This document shows, piece by piece, positions 24,002-33,758 of a stretch of 64,000 nt of DNA. How positions within the stretch are numbered: position 1 is the stretch's first letter; each line of letters begins with the position of its first letter. The stretch comes from Streptomyces sp. NBS 14/10 (GTDB lineage Bacteria > Actinomycetota > Actinomycetes > Streptomycetales > Streptomycetaceae): assembly GCF_002224125.1 (NCBI RefSeq), contig NZ_NCSM01000007.1, forward strand, positions 127,839 through 191,838, in the 5' to 3' direction. The notes below the pieces were generated by a model, which searched no databases, had not been told where the DNA came from, and worked only from the letters and a program-made list of their open reading frames with translations. Made by a program: the position numbers and the translations under genes.

Positions 24002-24961
24002 TCAGGAACGGTCCGGGCCGGCCAGCGCGCGGCGGCGGAAGTCCCGGGGTGTCTCGCCGTACGCCGACTTGAACAGGCGGCTGAAGTGGCGGCAGTCGAG
24101 TAGTCCCCAACGCGCGGCGACCATGCTGATCGGCTGTTCAGGGGCCGACGTGTTCGCCAGGTCCCGGGCACAGCGCTCCAGCCGGCGCATGCGGATCCAG
24201 CCGGCGACGGTCAGGTCCTGTGCGGCGAACAACTTGAAGAGGTAACGGCGTGAGATGCCGTGCGCCTCCGCGATCGAGTCCGGCGTGAGATCGGGATCGG
24301 ACAGCCGGTTCTCTATGTAGGTACGGATGCGGAGCATCATCGCGTCCTGCGGAGGCGGCGCGGACCGGGCCAGGCTCTCCGTGACCAGTGCCGTGATGAG
24401 GGACACCGCACCGTCCATGAGGCCGCCGGCAGCCGGGCCCGCACAGTCACGGATGTGTCCGCTCAGTGACCGCAGGAACGGCCCCACGACGGCGGCGACA
24501 CCCGCGTCGGCGCTGATCCTGCGCGCGGTGAGGTCACGCAGGGCGTCGGGGGGCACGGGCAGCATCGGGCGGGGGAGCAGCATCAGCACCGTACGGAAGT
24601 CGGTGTCGTAGGTGAAGGAGTACGGCCGGGAGGTGTCACAGATCGCGATGTCCCCGGGCCCCAGCGTGCTGCACACCCCGTCCTGCTCGATCACGCAGAC
24701 GCCCGCGGTCTGGAGGGCGACCTTGTAGTGGTCCTCCTCGTGCTGGGCGATCATGCGCGCGGTGCGGCGCACCCGCAGTGGTCCCGCGCTGATCGAACTG
24801 AGGTGGAGCAGCCCCAGGTCGTCGCTGGCAGCCTGCCCGTGGAACGGAGTCCGCACGATCGGCAGGGCGTCGAGGCCGGTGAAGAGTTTGGACATCTCGC
24901 AGGCCCAGTGATCAAAGCGTTCGGCCTGGGCGACGGAGTCGGTGGTCACGGTCATTCTCAT
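24002..24961 (-). CDS. AraC-family regulator, FeaR-like
   Basis: This 319-residue regulator has an N-terminal AraC_binding_2-type domain (LHLSSISAGPLRVRRTARM, GPGDIAICDTSRPYSFTY) and a C-terminal double helix-turn-helix (LTPDSIAEAHGISRRYLFKLFAAQDLT, then SMVAARWGLLDCRHFSRLFKSAYGETPRDFRR). The domain pair and the phrases GDI..CDTSRP and RPMLPV resemble E. coli FeaR, which activates amine oxidase and aldehyde dehydrogenase genes on aromatic amines. It is divergent from an APC permease and copper amine oxidase, which fits that role. The inducer is inferred, not shown. Confidence 0.8.
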   Translation of the reverse strand: MRMTVTTDSVAQAERFDHWACEMSKLFTGLDALPIVRTPFHGQAASDDLGLLHLSSISAGPLRVRRTARMIAQHEEDHYKVALQTAGVCVIEQDGVCSTLGPGDIAICDTSRPYSFTYDTDFRTVLMLLPRPMLPVPPDALRDLTARRISADAGVAAVVGPFLRSLSGHIRDCAGPAAGGLMDGAVSLITALVTESLARSAPPPQDAMMLRIRTYIENRLSDPDLTPDSIAEAHGISRRYLFKLFAAQDLTVAGWIRMRRLERCARDLANTSAPEQPISMVAARWGLLDCRHFSRLFKSAYGETPRDFRRRALAGPDRS

Positions 24962-25399
24962 AGTGCGCTCCGCCCGGTAGCGGTCTGTCCTGTCACGGTA
25001 GCCCGAGCGGAATCATCGCGGGCTTCCTGCATGTTGCATCGCGTAACGCCTGGTGGAAAGGTGTTGGTGACTTCGAGGAAGGCGATTGCCCGCTCCGCAC
25101 GTTAGCGCCGTGCATGGAATGGCGGGAAGGGGTGCACGCCACCGCACCTCCCGGACCCGATGCGGGCGCACAGTACTCCACACCAGGTTGGGGAGATGAT
25201 TCCCGGCCGGCGAACCACCGAGGCCGGTGGCCCTGTCCTCCGAACGCGCCTCGGTTCCGCTGCGGTCCTTCGTCCCCGCCGTCAACGGGCGGCGCGGAAG
25301 AGGTCCCATCGCAGCCGGGCCTCGTGGCGGCCGGCGCGCCCGCCCTCTGGCCCTCAGGCGTCATGCCCCGGCTTCTGCCGCACTTCCCAGGGAGTCCCC
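24962..25399. promoter_or_regulatory. divergent AraC regulator / APC permease region
   Basis: This 438-bp stretch contains no convincing coding sequence. It must hold both promoters. I looked for paired direct repeats of the AraC type and for the iac box and found no copy good enough to report. A long leader for the permease is possible. Confidence 0.4.
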
Positions 25400-26884
25400 G
25401 TGACCCAGCAGTCATCAGGCCCGGATCACCGCACCCACCTCCGGCGAGGAGCTGTGGGGGTGGCCGGGATCCTGTTCTTCGTCCTCTCGGCCCAGGCACC
25501 GCTCACGGGCGTCGCCGGAACGCTCCCCGTACCGCTCGGCCTGGGCAACGCGGCCGGCGTACCGGCCGCCTACCTGGTGGTCGGGGCGACGATCGGCCTG
25601 TTCTCGGTCGGGTTCATCGCCATGAGCCGGCATGTGACCGACGCGGGTGCCTTCTACGCCTACGTCTCCCATGGTCTGGGCAGACCGCTCGGGGTCGGCG
25701 CCTCCCAGGTCGCGGTGTTGTGTTACTGCGCCGTACAGGCAGGGATGTACGGCCTCTACGGCGTCGTCGTGGAGGGCCTGGTCCAGCAGTACGCCTCGAT
25801 CGACCTGCCCTGGTGGTTCTGGGCGCTGGCGACCATCCTCCTGGTGCAGCTCCTCGGATCGCTGAACATCGAGTTCGGGGCGAAACTCCTGGCCGTCCTG
25901 GTGGTGGCGGAGACCTCGCTGCTCCTGGTGTTCGCCGTCCATGAGCTGCTGTCGGGCGGCGGCCCCGCGGGGCTGGCCTTCCGCGCCTCCTTCTCTCCCT
26001 CGGCCTTCCTCTCCGGGGCGCCAGGGGTCGCCGTGACCTTCGCGATCGCCTGCGTCCTCGGCTTCGAGTCCACGGCCATCTACGCCAGGGAGGCCAGGGA
26101 CCCGGCCCGTACCATCCCCCGCGCCACCTACCTCTCCGTCACCGTGATCTCGGTTTTCTTCGCCTTCGTGTCCTGGATGTTCGTGAGCTTCTACGGCCCG
26201 GACAAGGTGCAGGGCGTGGCACTGGACGCGCTGCGGAAGGGCAACGCCACCGCGGTGGTCTTCGGTGCGGTCACGGACACCCTCGGCAGCTGGGCCACCG
26301 ATGTCATGCAGGTGCTGCTCGCGACCTCACTGCTCGCGGGAGTGCTGGCCTTCCACAACGGCATCAACCGCTACTTCCACTCTCTCGGCACGTCCGGCGT
26401 ACTGCCCCGGTGGCTGTCGCGTACGAACCGCCAGGGCGCTCCCTACACGGCCAGCTCGGTCCAGACCGTCGTCGCGATCGCGATGGTGGTCCCGTTCGCA
26501 CTGGCCGGCGCGGACCCGGTACTCACCCTGCTGACCTGGGGCGGAGGCGTCGGAGTGCTCGCGCTCGTGCTGCTCTACCTGCTGACCTCGCTGTCCGTCA
26601 TCATGTTCTTCCGCAGAACCGGTCTCGACCGCAGGCGGTGGAACACGCTGATCGCGCCGCTGGCGTCCATCGTCCTGCTCCTCGGCGCCGCGGCGCTGGC
26701 ACTGGAGAACTTCACCACGCTGATCTCCGCCTCCGGTACCACCGCGCTGGTCCTTGAACTCACCGTCGTCGCCGTCCTCGCCGGAGGCATCGTCCTGGGA
26801 CTCCTGAGGCGCGGCGGGGAGGAGACGGACCCCGGGCACCAGCTCCAGGGCAGCGACGCCGAGGACGCACGGACCCCTGTCTGA
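25400..26884 (+). CDS. APC-superfamily amino acid/amine permease
   Basis: This 494-residue protein has about 12-14 membrane helices. It begins [39 protein letters not shown], of which the helix 1 break is the usual substrate site, and helix 6 contains [18 protein letters not shown], the APC signature. The GTG start at 25400 follows CAGGGAG. It lies directly upstream of the copper amine oxidase gene on the same strand, so uptake of an amine or aromatic amino acid is the likely task. A strong terminator-like hairpin separates it from the oxidase gene, so the latter probably has its own promoter. Confidence 0.85.
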   Translation: MTQQSSGPDHRTHLRRGAVGVAGILFFVLSAQAPLTGVAGTLPVPLGLGNAAGVPAAYLVVGATIGLFSVGFIAMSRHVTDAGAFYAYVSHGLGRPLGVGASQVAVLCYCAVQAGMYGLYGVVVEGLVQQYASIDLPWWFWALATILLVQLLGSLNIEFGAKLLAVLVVAETSLLLVFAVHELLSGGGPAGLAFRASFSPSAFLSGAPGVAVTFAIACVLGFESTAIYAREARDPARTIPRATYLSVTVISVFFAFVSWMFVSFYGPDKVQGVALDALRKGNATAVVFGAVTDTLGSWATDVMQVLLATSLLAGVLAFHNGINRYFHSLGTSGVLPRWLSRTNRQGAPYTASSVQTVVAIAMVVPFALAGADPVLTLLTWGGGVGVLALVLLYLLTSLSVIMFFRRTGLDRRRWNTLIAPLASIVLLLGAAALALENFTTLISASGTTALVLELTVVAVLAGGIVLGLLRRGGEETDPGHQLQGSDAEDARTPV

Positions 26885-26913
26885 CGGGCTCCGGCCGGTC
26901 AGGCCCCGCTGAA

Positions 26914-26963
26914 GTCCGCTGTGGTCCCCGCCGCCCCGAAGGGGGGCGGGGACCACAGCGGAC
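26914..26963. terminator. strong hairpin after the permease gene
   Basis: GTCCGCTGTGGTCCCCGCC (26914-26932) pairs perfectly with its inverse at 26945-26963, and the 12-base loop can itself fold (CCCC-GAA-GGGG). It has no T tract. It starts 30 bp after the permease stop. Confidence 0.8.
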
Positions 26964-27085
26964 CGGCGGCGACCCGAAATCCGCCGTCGCGTGCACGCTC
27001 TTTCACCCCGTGGTGCACGGGATCGGGCGATTCGCCAGAAAATCACTGTCGACGTCTGGACATGTGACCCTCACGTCATTTTTCC

Positions 27086-27099
27086 TCTACGGACGTAGA
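27086..27099. promoter_or_regulatory. A/T-flanked dyad upstream of the amine oxidase
   Basis: TCTAC-GGAC-GTAGA is flanked by a T-rich tract on the left and eight A on the right. It ends 33 bp before the start codon, so it lies in the leader or core promoter. The AT content is exceptional for this chromosome. Confidence 0.4.
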
Positions 27100-27132
27100 A
27101 AAAAAATCGCCGAGTGCATCCGGAGGCGCACC

Positions 27133-29073
27133 TTGACCACGGCATCACACCCCCTCGACCAGCTGACCGCCGACGAGATCGAGCAGGTCCGCTCCGTGCT
27201 GGAGCACACCGGTCTCCTCCGGGAGACCTCCCGCTTCGTCTACGTGGGCCTCGAAGAACCCGCCAAGGGCGACCTGCTCCCCTACCGCGACGGCGACTCG
27301 ATGGACCGCCGGGCCAGGGTGCTGCTCCATGACGCCGCGGGCGCTCCGGGACGGGACGTCATCGTGTCCCTGACCGGGCAGGACGTGGTGGCCGAGCGGA
27401 CGCTGGACGCCGTCGTCGACGGCCAGCTGCCCATTCTCGAGGAGGAGTTCGGCATCGTCGAAGAGGTGCTCGCCCGGGACGAGGGGTGGCTGGCCGCTCT
27501 CAAGGACCGTGGCCTGGAGGTGTCACAGGTGCGTGTCGCCCCGCTGTCCGCCGGCGTCTACGCCGATGAGTACCCGGACGAGTCCGGGCGCCGCATCCTG
27601 CGCGGCCTGGCGTTCCTGCAGGAACACGACCGGGACCACGCCTGGGCGCACCCCGTCGACGGACTGGTCGGCTATGTGGACGTACTCAACCGCACCGTCC
27701 ACCGCGTGGTGGACCTGGGCCCGGTCCCCGTCCCCACCGGATCCGGGAACTTCGACGACCCGGCCGTCGCGGGCCCCGCCCGTACCACCCAGAAGCCCAT
27801 CGAGATCACCCAGCCCGAGGGCCCCAGCTTCACTCTGGACGGCAACCTCCTGACCTGGGAGAACTGGACCCTTCGCATCGGGTTCGACGCCCGCGAGGGC
27901 CTGATACTGCACCAGCTGGCCTTCCGCGACAAGGACAAGGGACGCACCCGCCCGGTCATTCACCGGGCGTCGATCGCCGAGATGGTCGTGCCCTACGCCG
28001 ACCCGTCCCCGGTCCGCTCCTGGCAGAACTACTTCGACACCGGCGAGTACCTCATCGGCCGGGTGGCCAACGCCCTGCGGCTCGGCTGCGACTGCCTCGG
28101 CGACATCACCTACCTCGACGCCGTCATCGCCGACGAGTCGGGGTACCCCCGCACCCTGCCCAACGCGGTCTGCCTCCACGAGGAGGACTACGGAATCCTC
28201 TGGAAGCACACCGACCTCTGGGCGGGCTCGAACGAGACCCGCCGTCAGCGCCGGATGGTGCTGTCCTTCTTCACCACGATCGGCAACTACGACTACGGCT
28301 TCTACTGGTACCTCTACCTCGACGGCACCATCGAGTTCGAGGCCAAGGCCACCGGAGTCGTCTTCACCTCCGCCCACCCCGGCGGCGACTACCCGTACGC
28401 CGCCGAGATCGCCCCCGGCCTCGGCGCCCCGTACCACCAGCACCTGTTCTGCGCCCGGCTGGACATGGCACTCGACGGGCCGGAGAACAGGGTCGAGGAA
28501 GTCGACGCCGTCCGTGTCCCGATGGGCCCGGGCAATCCGCGCGGGAACGCCTTCACCTACCGGCGCACGCCGCTGAGCAGGGAGAGCGAGGCGCAGCGCA
28601 CCGCCGACATGGCGGTCGACCGGGTGTGGCACGTCACCAACCCCAGCTCGCTCAACGCGCTGGGCAACCCGGTCGGCTATGTGCTCCACCCCGAGGGCAA
28701 GCCGACGCTGCTCGCCGACCCGGGCTCCTCCATCGCCGCCCGAGCCGCCTTCGCCACCCGGCACCTGTGGGTCACCGCCTACGACCCCGCCGAGCGCTAT
28801 CCGGCCGGTGACTTCGTCAACCAGCACCCCGGTGGCGCCGGGCTGCCCGCCTACGCGGCGGCGGACCGGGACCTCGACGGGCGGTCGCTGGTGGTCTGGC
28901 ACACCTTCGGCCTCACCCACGCCCCCCGCCCGGAGGACTGGCCGATCATGCCGGTCGACTACACCGGTTTCAAGCTCAGGCCGGCCGGTTTCTTCGACCG
29001 CAACCCCACGCTCGACGTGCCCGAGAACACATCGGGCCCGCACGGCTGCTGCGGCCCCGACGACCATGCGTGA
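27133..29073 (+). CDS. copper-containing primary amine oxidase
   Basis: This 646-residue topaquinone enzyme oxidises primary amines to aldehydes with release of ammonia and hydrogen peroxide. The TPQ precursor is Tyr386 in GNYDYGF, the catalytic base is Asp302 in YFDTGEY, and the copper ligands are His435 and His437 (HQHLFC) and His596 (THAPRPEDW). Spacing between these residues agrees with the Arthrobacter phenylethylamine oxidase. The TTG start follows CGGAGG; a longer frame upstream lacks support. Such enzymes take phenylethylamine, tyramine, tryptamine or histamine. The auxin genes downstream make tryptamine an attractive substrate, but this is inference. Confidence 0.92.
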   Translation: MTTASHPLDQLTADEIEQVRSVLEHTGLLRETSRFVYVGLEEPAKGDLLPYRDGDSMDRRARVLLHDAAGAPGRDVIVSLTGQDVVAERTLDAVVDGQLPILEEEFGIVEEVLARDEGWLAALKDRGLEVSQVRVAPLSAGVYADEYPDESGRRILRGLAFLQEHDRDHAWAHPVDGLVGYVDVLNRTVHRVVDLGPVPVPTGSGNFDDPAVAGPARTTQKPIEITQPEGPSFTLDGNLLTWENWTLRIGFDAREGLILHQLAFRDKDKGRTRPVIHRASIAEMVVPYADPSPVRSWQNYFDTGEYLIGRVANALRLGCDCLGDITYLDAVIADESGYPRTLPNAVCLHEEDYGILWKHTDLWAGSNETRRQRRMVLSFFTTIGNYDYGFYWYLYLDGTIEFEAKATGVVFTSAHPGGDYPYAAEIAPGLGAPYHQHLFCARLDMALDGPENRVEEVDAVRVPMGPGNPRGNAFTYRRTPLSRESEAQRTADMAVDRVWHVTNPSSLNALGNPVGYVLHPEGKPTLLADPGSSIAARAAFATRHLWVTAYDPAERYPAGDFVNQHPGGAGLPAYAAADRDLDGRSLVVWHTFGLTHAPRPEDWPIMPVDYTGFKLRPAGFFDRNPTLDVPENTSGPHGCCGPDDHA

Positions 29074-29560
29074 GCTGCTGTTGCCGGCCTGCCTGGCAGG
29101 GGCCACCCTCTGCCTGGCCGGTCACCTTCCCGGACCGGTCCGTCGTTGGGGGCCGCAGGTGCCCGCGCTGGGCGGCATGGCGCTGATGGCCGGCGGCCGG
29201 GCACTGCCTGGGGCGTGCGCCGTCGGGATCGCGTGCCTGTGGCATGCCGTACGAGCGTGTGTCGACCGCCGCGGCTGGACCGAGGTGACCGACACGGCCG
29301 TGATGGCGTTGCTCATGGCGCTGATGACGGGCGCTGCCGGCGGGGCCCACGCGCACATGGCGACCGGGCACGCGGCGGCCGGGCCGACCGTGCTGGCCCT
29401 GGTCGTCTGGGTGACCGCCCGCGCGGGCGGGTTCATGTTCTCGCGGTTGTCGGACGCCCCCCTGGGCACAGCCGGTGCGCCGGCCGCCCGCCGGGCACGG
29501 GCGTTCCGGGAATCCGGCGCGACCGTCATGATCATCAGTATGGCGGCCATGCTCGTCTGA
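29066..29560 (+). CDS. DUF5134-like small membrane protein
   Basis: This 164-residue protein has about five hydrophobic helices and a His/Met motif [12 protein letters not shown] in the middle, suggestive of copper binding. The start overlaps the amine oxidase stop by 8 bp, so the two are co-translated. DUF5134 membrane proteins with such His/Met clusters are frequent in actinobacteria and uncharacterised. A role in supplying copper to the oxidase is an inference from overlap and motif only. Confidence 0.65.
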   Translation: MRELLLPACLAGATLCLAGHLPGPVRRWGPQVPALGGMALMAGGRALPGACAVGIACLWHAVRACVDRRGWTEVTDTAVMALLMALMTGAAGGAHAHMATGHAAAGPTVLALVVWVTARAGGFMFSRLSDAPLGTAGAPAARRARAFRESGATVMIISMAAMLV

Positions 29561-29592
29561 CCCGGCCCGACAACGAGAGCGGAGAGCAACGG

Positions 29593-30180
29593 ATGCCGAA
29601 GATCGTCGATCACGAGGCCCGCAGACGCCTGATCATCCGGTCGGTCTGGTCGCTCATCGGCCGCCGCGGCCTCGCGGCGGTGACCATGCGGGAGCTGGCC
29701 GCCGAGGCGGGCTTCGCCAACGGCGGACTCGCCCCCTACTTCCGGGACAAGGACGAGATCCTGCTCGCCGCCTTCCGGTACGCGTGCGAGGCCACCGAGC
29801 GCCGCCTGGAAGGCGCCGTCGAGGAGCCGAGCGGTCTGGCCGCCCTGCGCAGCCTCTGCCACGAGCTGGTACCGCTGGACGACACCCGATTGCTGGAGGC
29901 ACGGGTCGTGGTCGCGTTCTGGGACCGGGCCCTGTACGACCCGCGTCTGTCGTCCGACTACGAAGCCACGGTGCAGCGGTGGCGGACGCTCATGCACACC
30001 TACCTCGCCCAGGCCAGGGCGGTCGGAGAGGTGACGACCCCCACCCCCGACGAGGACATCGTCGAGACGCTCTTCGCCGTCGTCCTCGGCTTTCAGGTCA
30101 ACGCCGTCCTCACACCAGGAATCACCACCCCGGAACGCCAGATCGAGGTCCTTGAGGGTCTCCTGGCGTCGTACGCCTGA
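29593..30180 (+). CDS. TetR-family regulator
   Basis: This 195-residue regulator has an N-terminal HTH, TMRELAAEAGFANGGLAPYFRDKDEILL (about residues 31-58), and a C-terminal ligand domain of the BetI-like class (LEARVVVAFWDRAL, DEDIVETLFAVVLGFQVNAVL). It is 32 bp after the small membrane protein and thus probably the last gene of the amine oxidase operon. Likely ligand is an amine or its product; unknown. Confidence 0.85.
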   Translation: MPKIVDHEARRRLIIRSVWSLIGRRGLAAVTMRELAAEAGFANGGLAPYFRDKDEILLAAFRYACEATERRLEGAVEEPSGLAALRSLCHELVPLDDTRLLEARVVVAFWDRALYDPRLSSDYEATVQRWRTLMHTYLAQARAVGEVTTPTPDEDIVETLFAVVLGFQVNAVLTPGITTPERQIEVLEGLLASYA

Positions 30181-30280
30181 GCGGTGCACACGATGGCGGA
30201 AGTCCGTGCACACGGTGCCCCAGCCATCCTCGTCCCTTTGCCTAACGTCCGTACCACGACGTCCTTCGAAGCGAGGAGCG

Positions 30281-30943
30281 ATGACCGTCAACTCCCCCCT
30301 CTCCTCTTCCCCGGGGCTCGCGGGGTCGGCCGGGCACGTCTACGTCCTGGACGACGACGAGCAGTTGTGCCAGTCCCTGGCCTGGCTGCTGGGCTCGGTG
30401 CACATCCGCACCGAGTGCTTCACGGACGCCGACTCCTTCCTGGCGGCGTTCGACCCGGACCGTCCCGCCTGCCTGGTCCTGGACGTACGGATGCCGCATA
30501 TGGGCGGGTTCCAGGTCCAGGAGTTCCTGGGGGCCCGCAACGCCGTGCTCCCGGTCGTCTTCGTCTCGGCCCACGGCGACATCCGGATGTCGGTCCGTGC
30601 CCTGCAGCAGGGGGCGGTGGATTTTCTGGAGAAGCCCTACGACCCACAGCACATGCTGGAGGCCGTGCAGAACGCCCTGTCCCTGGCCCGCGATCGGTAC
30701 GCCGAGCAGGCCGAGCGGCGTGCGGTGAGGTCACGGCTCGCGCCGCTGAGCAGACGTGAACGAGAGATCCTCCGGCTCGTCATGGCAGGCCGGCCGAGCA
30801 AGTCGATCGCCAAGGAGCTGGACATCAGCGTGAAGACAGTCGATGTCCACCGGGCCAGGATCAGGGAGAAGACGGCTGCCGAAAGCCTCGGTGCCCTGAT
30901 CGGGGACATGCTGCGCTGTGGTCTCGGACAGTCCGAGGTGTGA
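30281..30943 (+). CDS. FixJ/StyR-type response regulator
   Basis: This 220-residue regulator has a receiver domain (VYVLDDDEQLCQSLAWLL; phospho-acceptor Asp68 in VLDVRMPHMGG; Lys in FLEKPYD) and a C-terminal LuxR-type HTH (LSRREREILRLVMAGRPSKSIAKELDISVKTVDVHRARI). This is the FixJ/NodW/StyR class. GCGAGGAGCG precedes the ATG. The kinase gene follows after 6 bp, and iacA starts just beyond it. StyR-like regulators commonly control catabolism of aromatic compounds, so this pair is the best candidate for controlling the iac genes. Confidence 0.9.
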   Translation: MTVNSPLSSSPGLAGSAGHVYVLDDDEQLCQSLAWLLGSVHIRTECFTDADSFLAAFDPDRPACLVLDVRMPHMGGFQVQEFLGARNAVLPVVFVSAHGDIRMSVRALQQGAVDFLEKPYDPQHMLEAVQNALSLARDRYAEQAERRAVRSRLAPLSRREREILRLVMAGRPSKSIAKELDISVKTVDVHRARIREKTAAESLGALIGDMLRCGLGQSEV

Positions 30944-30949
30944 GCCCGT

Positions 30950-32437
30950 ATGTCCGGCAGCCCTGAGATCACCGCATCCGACTTCGGCCGCCTCTTCGCC
31001 GCGCTGCGGCACTGCGTCCTGGTGCACGACGCCGAGACCAAGGCCATCCTGTGGGCGAATCCCGCCGCTTGCGCGGTGCTGGGTTTCACCGTCGACGAAC
31101 TGAAACCGCTCAAGGCCCCTGACATGAGCTCCAACGCCCGCCAGTACGCCCGTGAGATCGGCGTCACGTGGTTGCAGCGAGCCGTCGACGAGGGCACCAG
31201 CACCATCGAATGGTCCTATCGGTCGAAAACGGGCGTGGACATCCTGACCGAGGCCGTCGCCGTACGAGTGGACCTCGCTGCCGGGCCCGTGGTGATGGTG
31301 CAGTTCCGCGACATCGCGGAGGAGAAGGCCACCCGGCGCGACCTGTTCCGCACCGAGGGACGGCTCCACACGTTCCTGCGCAACCTCGACGAAGGGATCG
31401 TCGTCCTCGACGGCGACGGCCGCACGCTGTTCGCCAGCGCGACCGCGGCGACCCTGCTCGGCGGCGAACCCGACGACCTGCTCGGCATCGACTTCGCGGG
31501 ATTCCTGGCGCCCGAATCCGCCGCCCTCCTGCGCGAGGCCCTCACCACCTCCTCCCAGGGCCTGTCCCCCAGGAACGCCCGCTACCGCCTCGCCACCCCG
31601 GGCGGCGCGGACGGGCCGGCCCGCTGGTTCGCCGCCCGCTGCCAGTACATCGACATCGAACACGACCTCCGTGGCCTGCTTCTCCTCTTCCACGACATCA
31701 CCGACACCGTCCGCGCGGAGGACGAACACCGCCACGACGCTCAATACCTCAACCACCTGGCCCGCTACAACGCCATGGGCGACATGGCGATGGCCATCGC
31801 CCACGAGGTCAGCCAACCCATCGCGGCCGCGCACAACTTCGTGGCCGGCGTGCGAAGCCGTATGAACGGCGACGGCGGGAACCTCGGCTGGGGCCTGGAA
31901 AACGCGACCAAACAACTCGACCGGGCGGCCCTGATCCTTTCCAGTCTGCGGCAGTACGTCGTACACCTCGAAGAGTCCAAACAACTCGTCGACCTGAACG
32001 ACATCGTGACCGACTGCGCCTACTTCGTCGATGTACGGGCCAACCAGAACTCCGTCGCCCTGCACTGGGACCGCACTACCGAAGCACTTCCTGTGAACTG
32101 CGAGAAGGTCCTGATCGGACAGGTCGTTCTGAATCTCGCCTTCAATGCCGTCGAAGAAATGGCCCAGTGGCCCCACAAAAGGCGCACAGTGGTCGTGGCC
32201 ACCCGCCGTCACGGCGCGTACGCCGTGGTGGAGGTACGGGACACCGGACGGGGACTGCCGAATCCCCCCTTCAGCCAGATATTCGACGGAGCCTTCAGCA
32301 CGAAGGGCAATGGCCACGGCGTCGGTCTCGCCCTCAGTCACCGCATCATCACACGTCACGGCGGCGACATCCAGGCCACCGAGAACTCTCCCCACGGAAC
32401 CTTGTTCCGGGTCCGGCTTCCCCTGCTGCATAAGTGA
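30950..32437 (+). CDS. soluble PAS-domain sensor histidine kinase
   Basis: This 495-residue kinase has no membrane segment. It has two PAS domains (about 15-125, LVHDAETKAILWANPAACAVLGF; and 140-260, RNLDEGIVVLDGDGRTLFASATAATLLGG), an H-box MAIAHEVSQPIAAAHNF with His285, an N-box VLNLAFNAVEEMAQ and G-boxes EVRDTGRGLP and GNGHGVGLALSHRI. The layout matches cytoplasmic sensors of aromatic compounds such as StyS and TodS. It forms an operon with the FixJ-type regulator. An iac box begins inside its stop codon, 101 bp before iacA ends up being translated. Confidence 0.88.
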   Translation: MSGSPEITASDFGRLFAALRHCVLVHDAETKAILWANPAACAVLGFTVDELKPLKAPDMSSNARQYAREIGVTWLQRAVDEGTSTIEWSYRSKTGVDILTEAVAVRVDLAAGPVVMVQFRDIAEEKATRRDLFRTEGRLHTFLRNLDEGIVVLDGDGRTLFASATAATLLGGEPDDLLGIDFAGFLAPESAALLREALTTSSQGLSPRNARYRLATPGGADGPARWFAARCQYIDIEHDLRGLLLLFHDITDTVRAEDEHRHDAQYLNHLARYNAMGDMAMAIAHEVSQPIAAAHNFVAGVRSRMNGDGGNLGWGLENATKQLDRAALILSSLRQYVVHLEESKQLVDLNDIVTDCAYFVDVRANQNSVALHWDRTTEALPVNCEKVLIGQVVLNLAFNAVEEMAQWPHKRRTVVVATRRHGAYAVVEVRDTGRGLPNPPFSQIFDGAFSTKGNGHGVGLALSHRIITRHGGDIQATENSPHGTLFRVRLPLLHK

Positions 32438-32447
32438 AATCCCCTAC
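32436..32447 (-). promoter_or_regulatory. iac box 3
   Basis: GAAATCCCCTAC on the plus strand, i.e. GTAGGGGATTTC on the minus strand: identical core to iac box 1. It starts at the kinase stop codon and lies about 100 bp upstream of the iacA start. Confidence 0.55.
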
Positions 32448-32548
32448 GGGAGCCATCCGATCCCCGATTGTCCACCCACAGCCGGATTTTCTAGGGTGAG
32501 CCCAAGACGCGGAAAGTTATTCTTCCCGGCACGCCAGAGGACAATCTC

Positions 32549-33712
32549 ATGACGCAGACACTGGATTCGCCACAGTCGGCCGAACGGGAACTGATTTCCC
32601 GGAACGACAAGGCGTTCGAACGGGCTCTGGCCGTGGTGGCCGACCGGAGGGGTGAATTCGAGGAGAAACGGCACGTGCCGCGGGACATGATCGCCGAATT
32701 CAAGAAGGCAGGTCTCTACCGGGCGAGCACACCGCGACGCTTCGGCGGTGAACCGCTGACTCCGGCGGAATTCCTCCGGCGCATCGAGCGCATATCCGAG
32801 GTCGACGGTTCCGCGGGCTGGGTCGCCAGCTTCGGCTCGTCCCTGATCTACCTCGCCGCACTCCCGCTCGACACCCAGGCGGAGTTGTACGCGGAAGGTC
32901 CCGACCTCGCCTTCGCCGGAGGACTGTTCCCCGTCCAGGCCGCGGAGCGATCCGGCAACGGATACCTGGTCTCGGGCCGCTGGAAGTTCGCCAGCGGCTG
33001 CAAGGGCGCGGACATCCTCGGTGTCGGCATCAGGGGTGCGGACCCGGCGGGCCGCCCGCTGACCGCCCTGTTGCGGCCCGAGCAGGTGCGGATCGCCGAG
33101 AACTGGGACGTCCTCGGTCTGCGCGGCACCGGCAGCCACGACCTGGTCGTGGACGGAGTCGTCGTACCGGAGGAGTGGACCTTCGTCCGCGGGGGCGAAC
33201 CCACCGTCGACGAGCCGCTGTACCGCTACCCAGCCGTCGCGTACGCCGGGCAGGTGCTGGCCGTCGTCGGCCTCGGCGTGGCCCGCGCCGCGCTCGACCA
33301 CGTCGTCGAACAGGGCGGCCGCGCCAGTTACACCGGCGGGCCCAAAGCGGCCGACCGGGCCGGCTTCCGCATCGGAGTGGGCCAGGCGGAGGCCCGACTG
33401 CGCTCGGTCCGCGCCTTCTTCTACGAGGTCACCGAGGAGGTGTGGGCGACGGTCGAGCGCGGCGACCCCGCCACCACCGACCAGGCCAGCCTGCTGCGCC
33501 TGGCGTCCGCGCACGCCGCCGGGACCTCCTTCGAGGTCGTCCGGTCCGCGTACCAGCTCGCCGGCATCCCCGCCATCGCGGACAGCAGCCCCCTGCAGCG
33601 ATACCTGCGCGACGCCTCCGTGATCCCGCAGCACGCCTTCCTCCAGGAGGGCGTCTACGACGGTGCCGGCGCGGTCCTCACGGGAGTACAGCCCTTTCCC
33701 GGCTACCCGTAG
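32549..33712 (+). CDS. iacA: acyl-CoA-dehydrogenase-fold flavin monooxygenase (IacA-like)
   Basis: This 387-residue protein belongs to the group of acyl-CoA dehydrogenase-fold flavin-dependent oxygenases (IacA, HsaA, HpaB-like), with GLYRASTPRRFGGEPL, SEVDGSAGWVASFG, SGRWKFASGCKGAD and ENWDVLGLRGTGSHDLVVDG. IacA performs the first oxidation of the indole ring of IAA and also turns indole blue in test strains; reduced flavin comes from a separate reductase, here iacG. It is the first gene of a plus-strand operon iacA-B-E-H-catB-A-C. AGAGGAC precedes the ATG. Confidence 0.88.
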   Translation: MTQTLDSPQSAERELISRNDKAFERALAVVADRRGEFEEKRHVPRDMIAEFKKAGLYRASTPRRFGGEPLTPAEFLRRIERISEVDGSAGWVASFGSSLIYLAALPLDTQAELYAEGPDLAFAGGLFPVQAAERSGNGYLVSGRWKFASGCKGADILGVGIRGADPAGRPLTALLRPEQVRIAENWDVLGLRGTGSHDLVVDGVVVPEEWTFVRGGEPTVDEPLYRYPAVAYAGQVLAVVGLGVARAALDHVVEQGGRASYTGGPKAADRAGFRIGVGQAEARLRSVRAFFYEVTEEVWATVERGDPATTDQASLLRLASAHAAGTSFEVVRSAYQLAGIPAIADSSPLQRYLRDASVIPQHAFLQEGVYDGAGAVLTGVQPFPGYP

Positions 33713-33758
33713 ACGGGCCTCCGCCCAAGCCGAAGTCCCCCTGAAAGGAAGAATTCCC

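Noticed and set aside
27086..27099. A fourth BlaI operator before the amine oxidase
   Set aside because: The arms resemble it (TCTAC/GTAGA) but the spacer is four bases instead of six, so it does not match the blaI site geometry.
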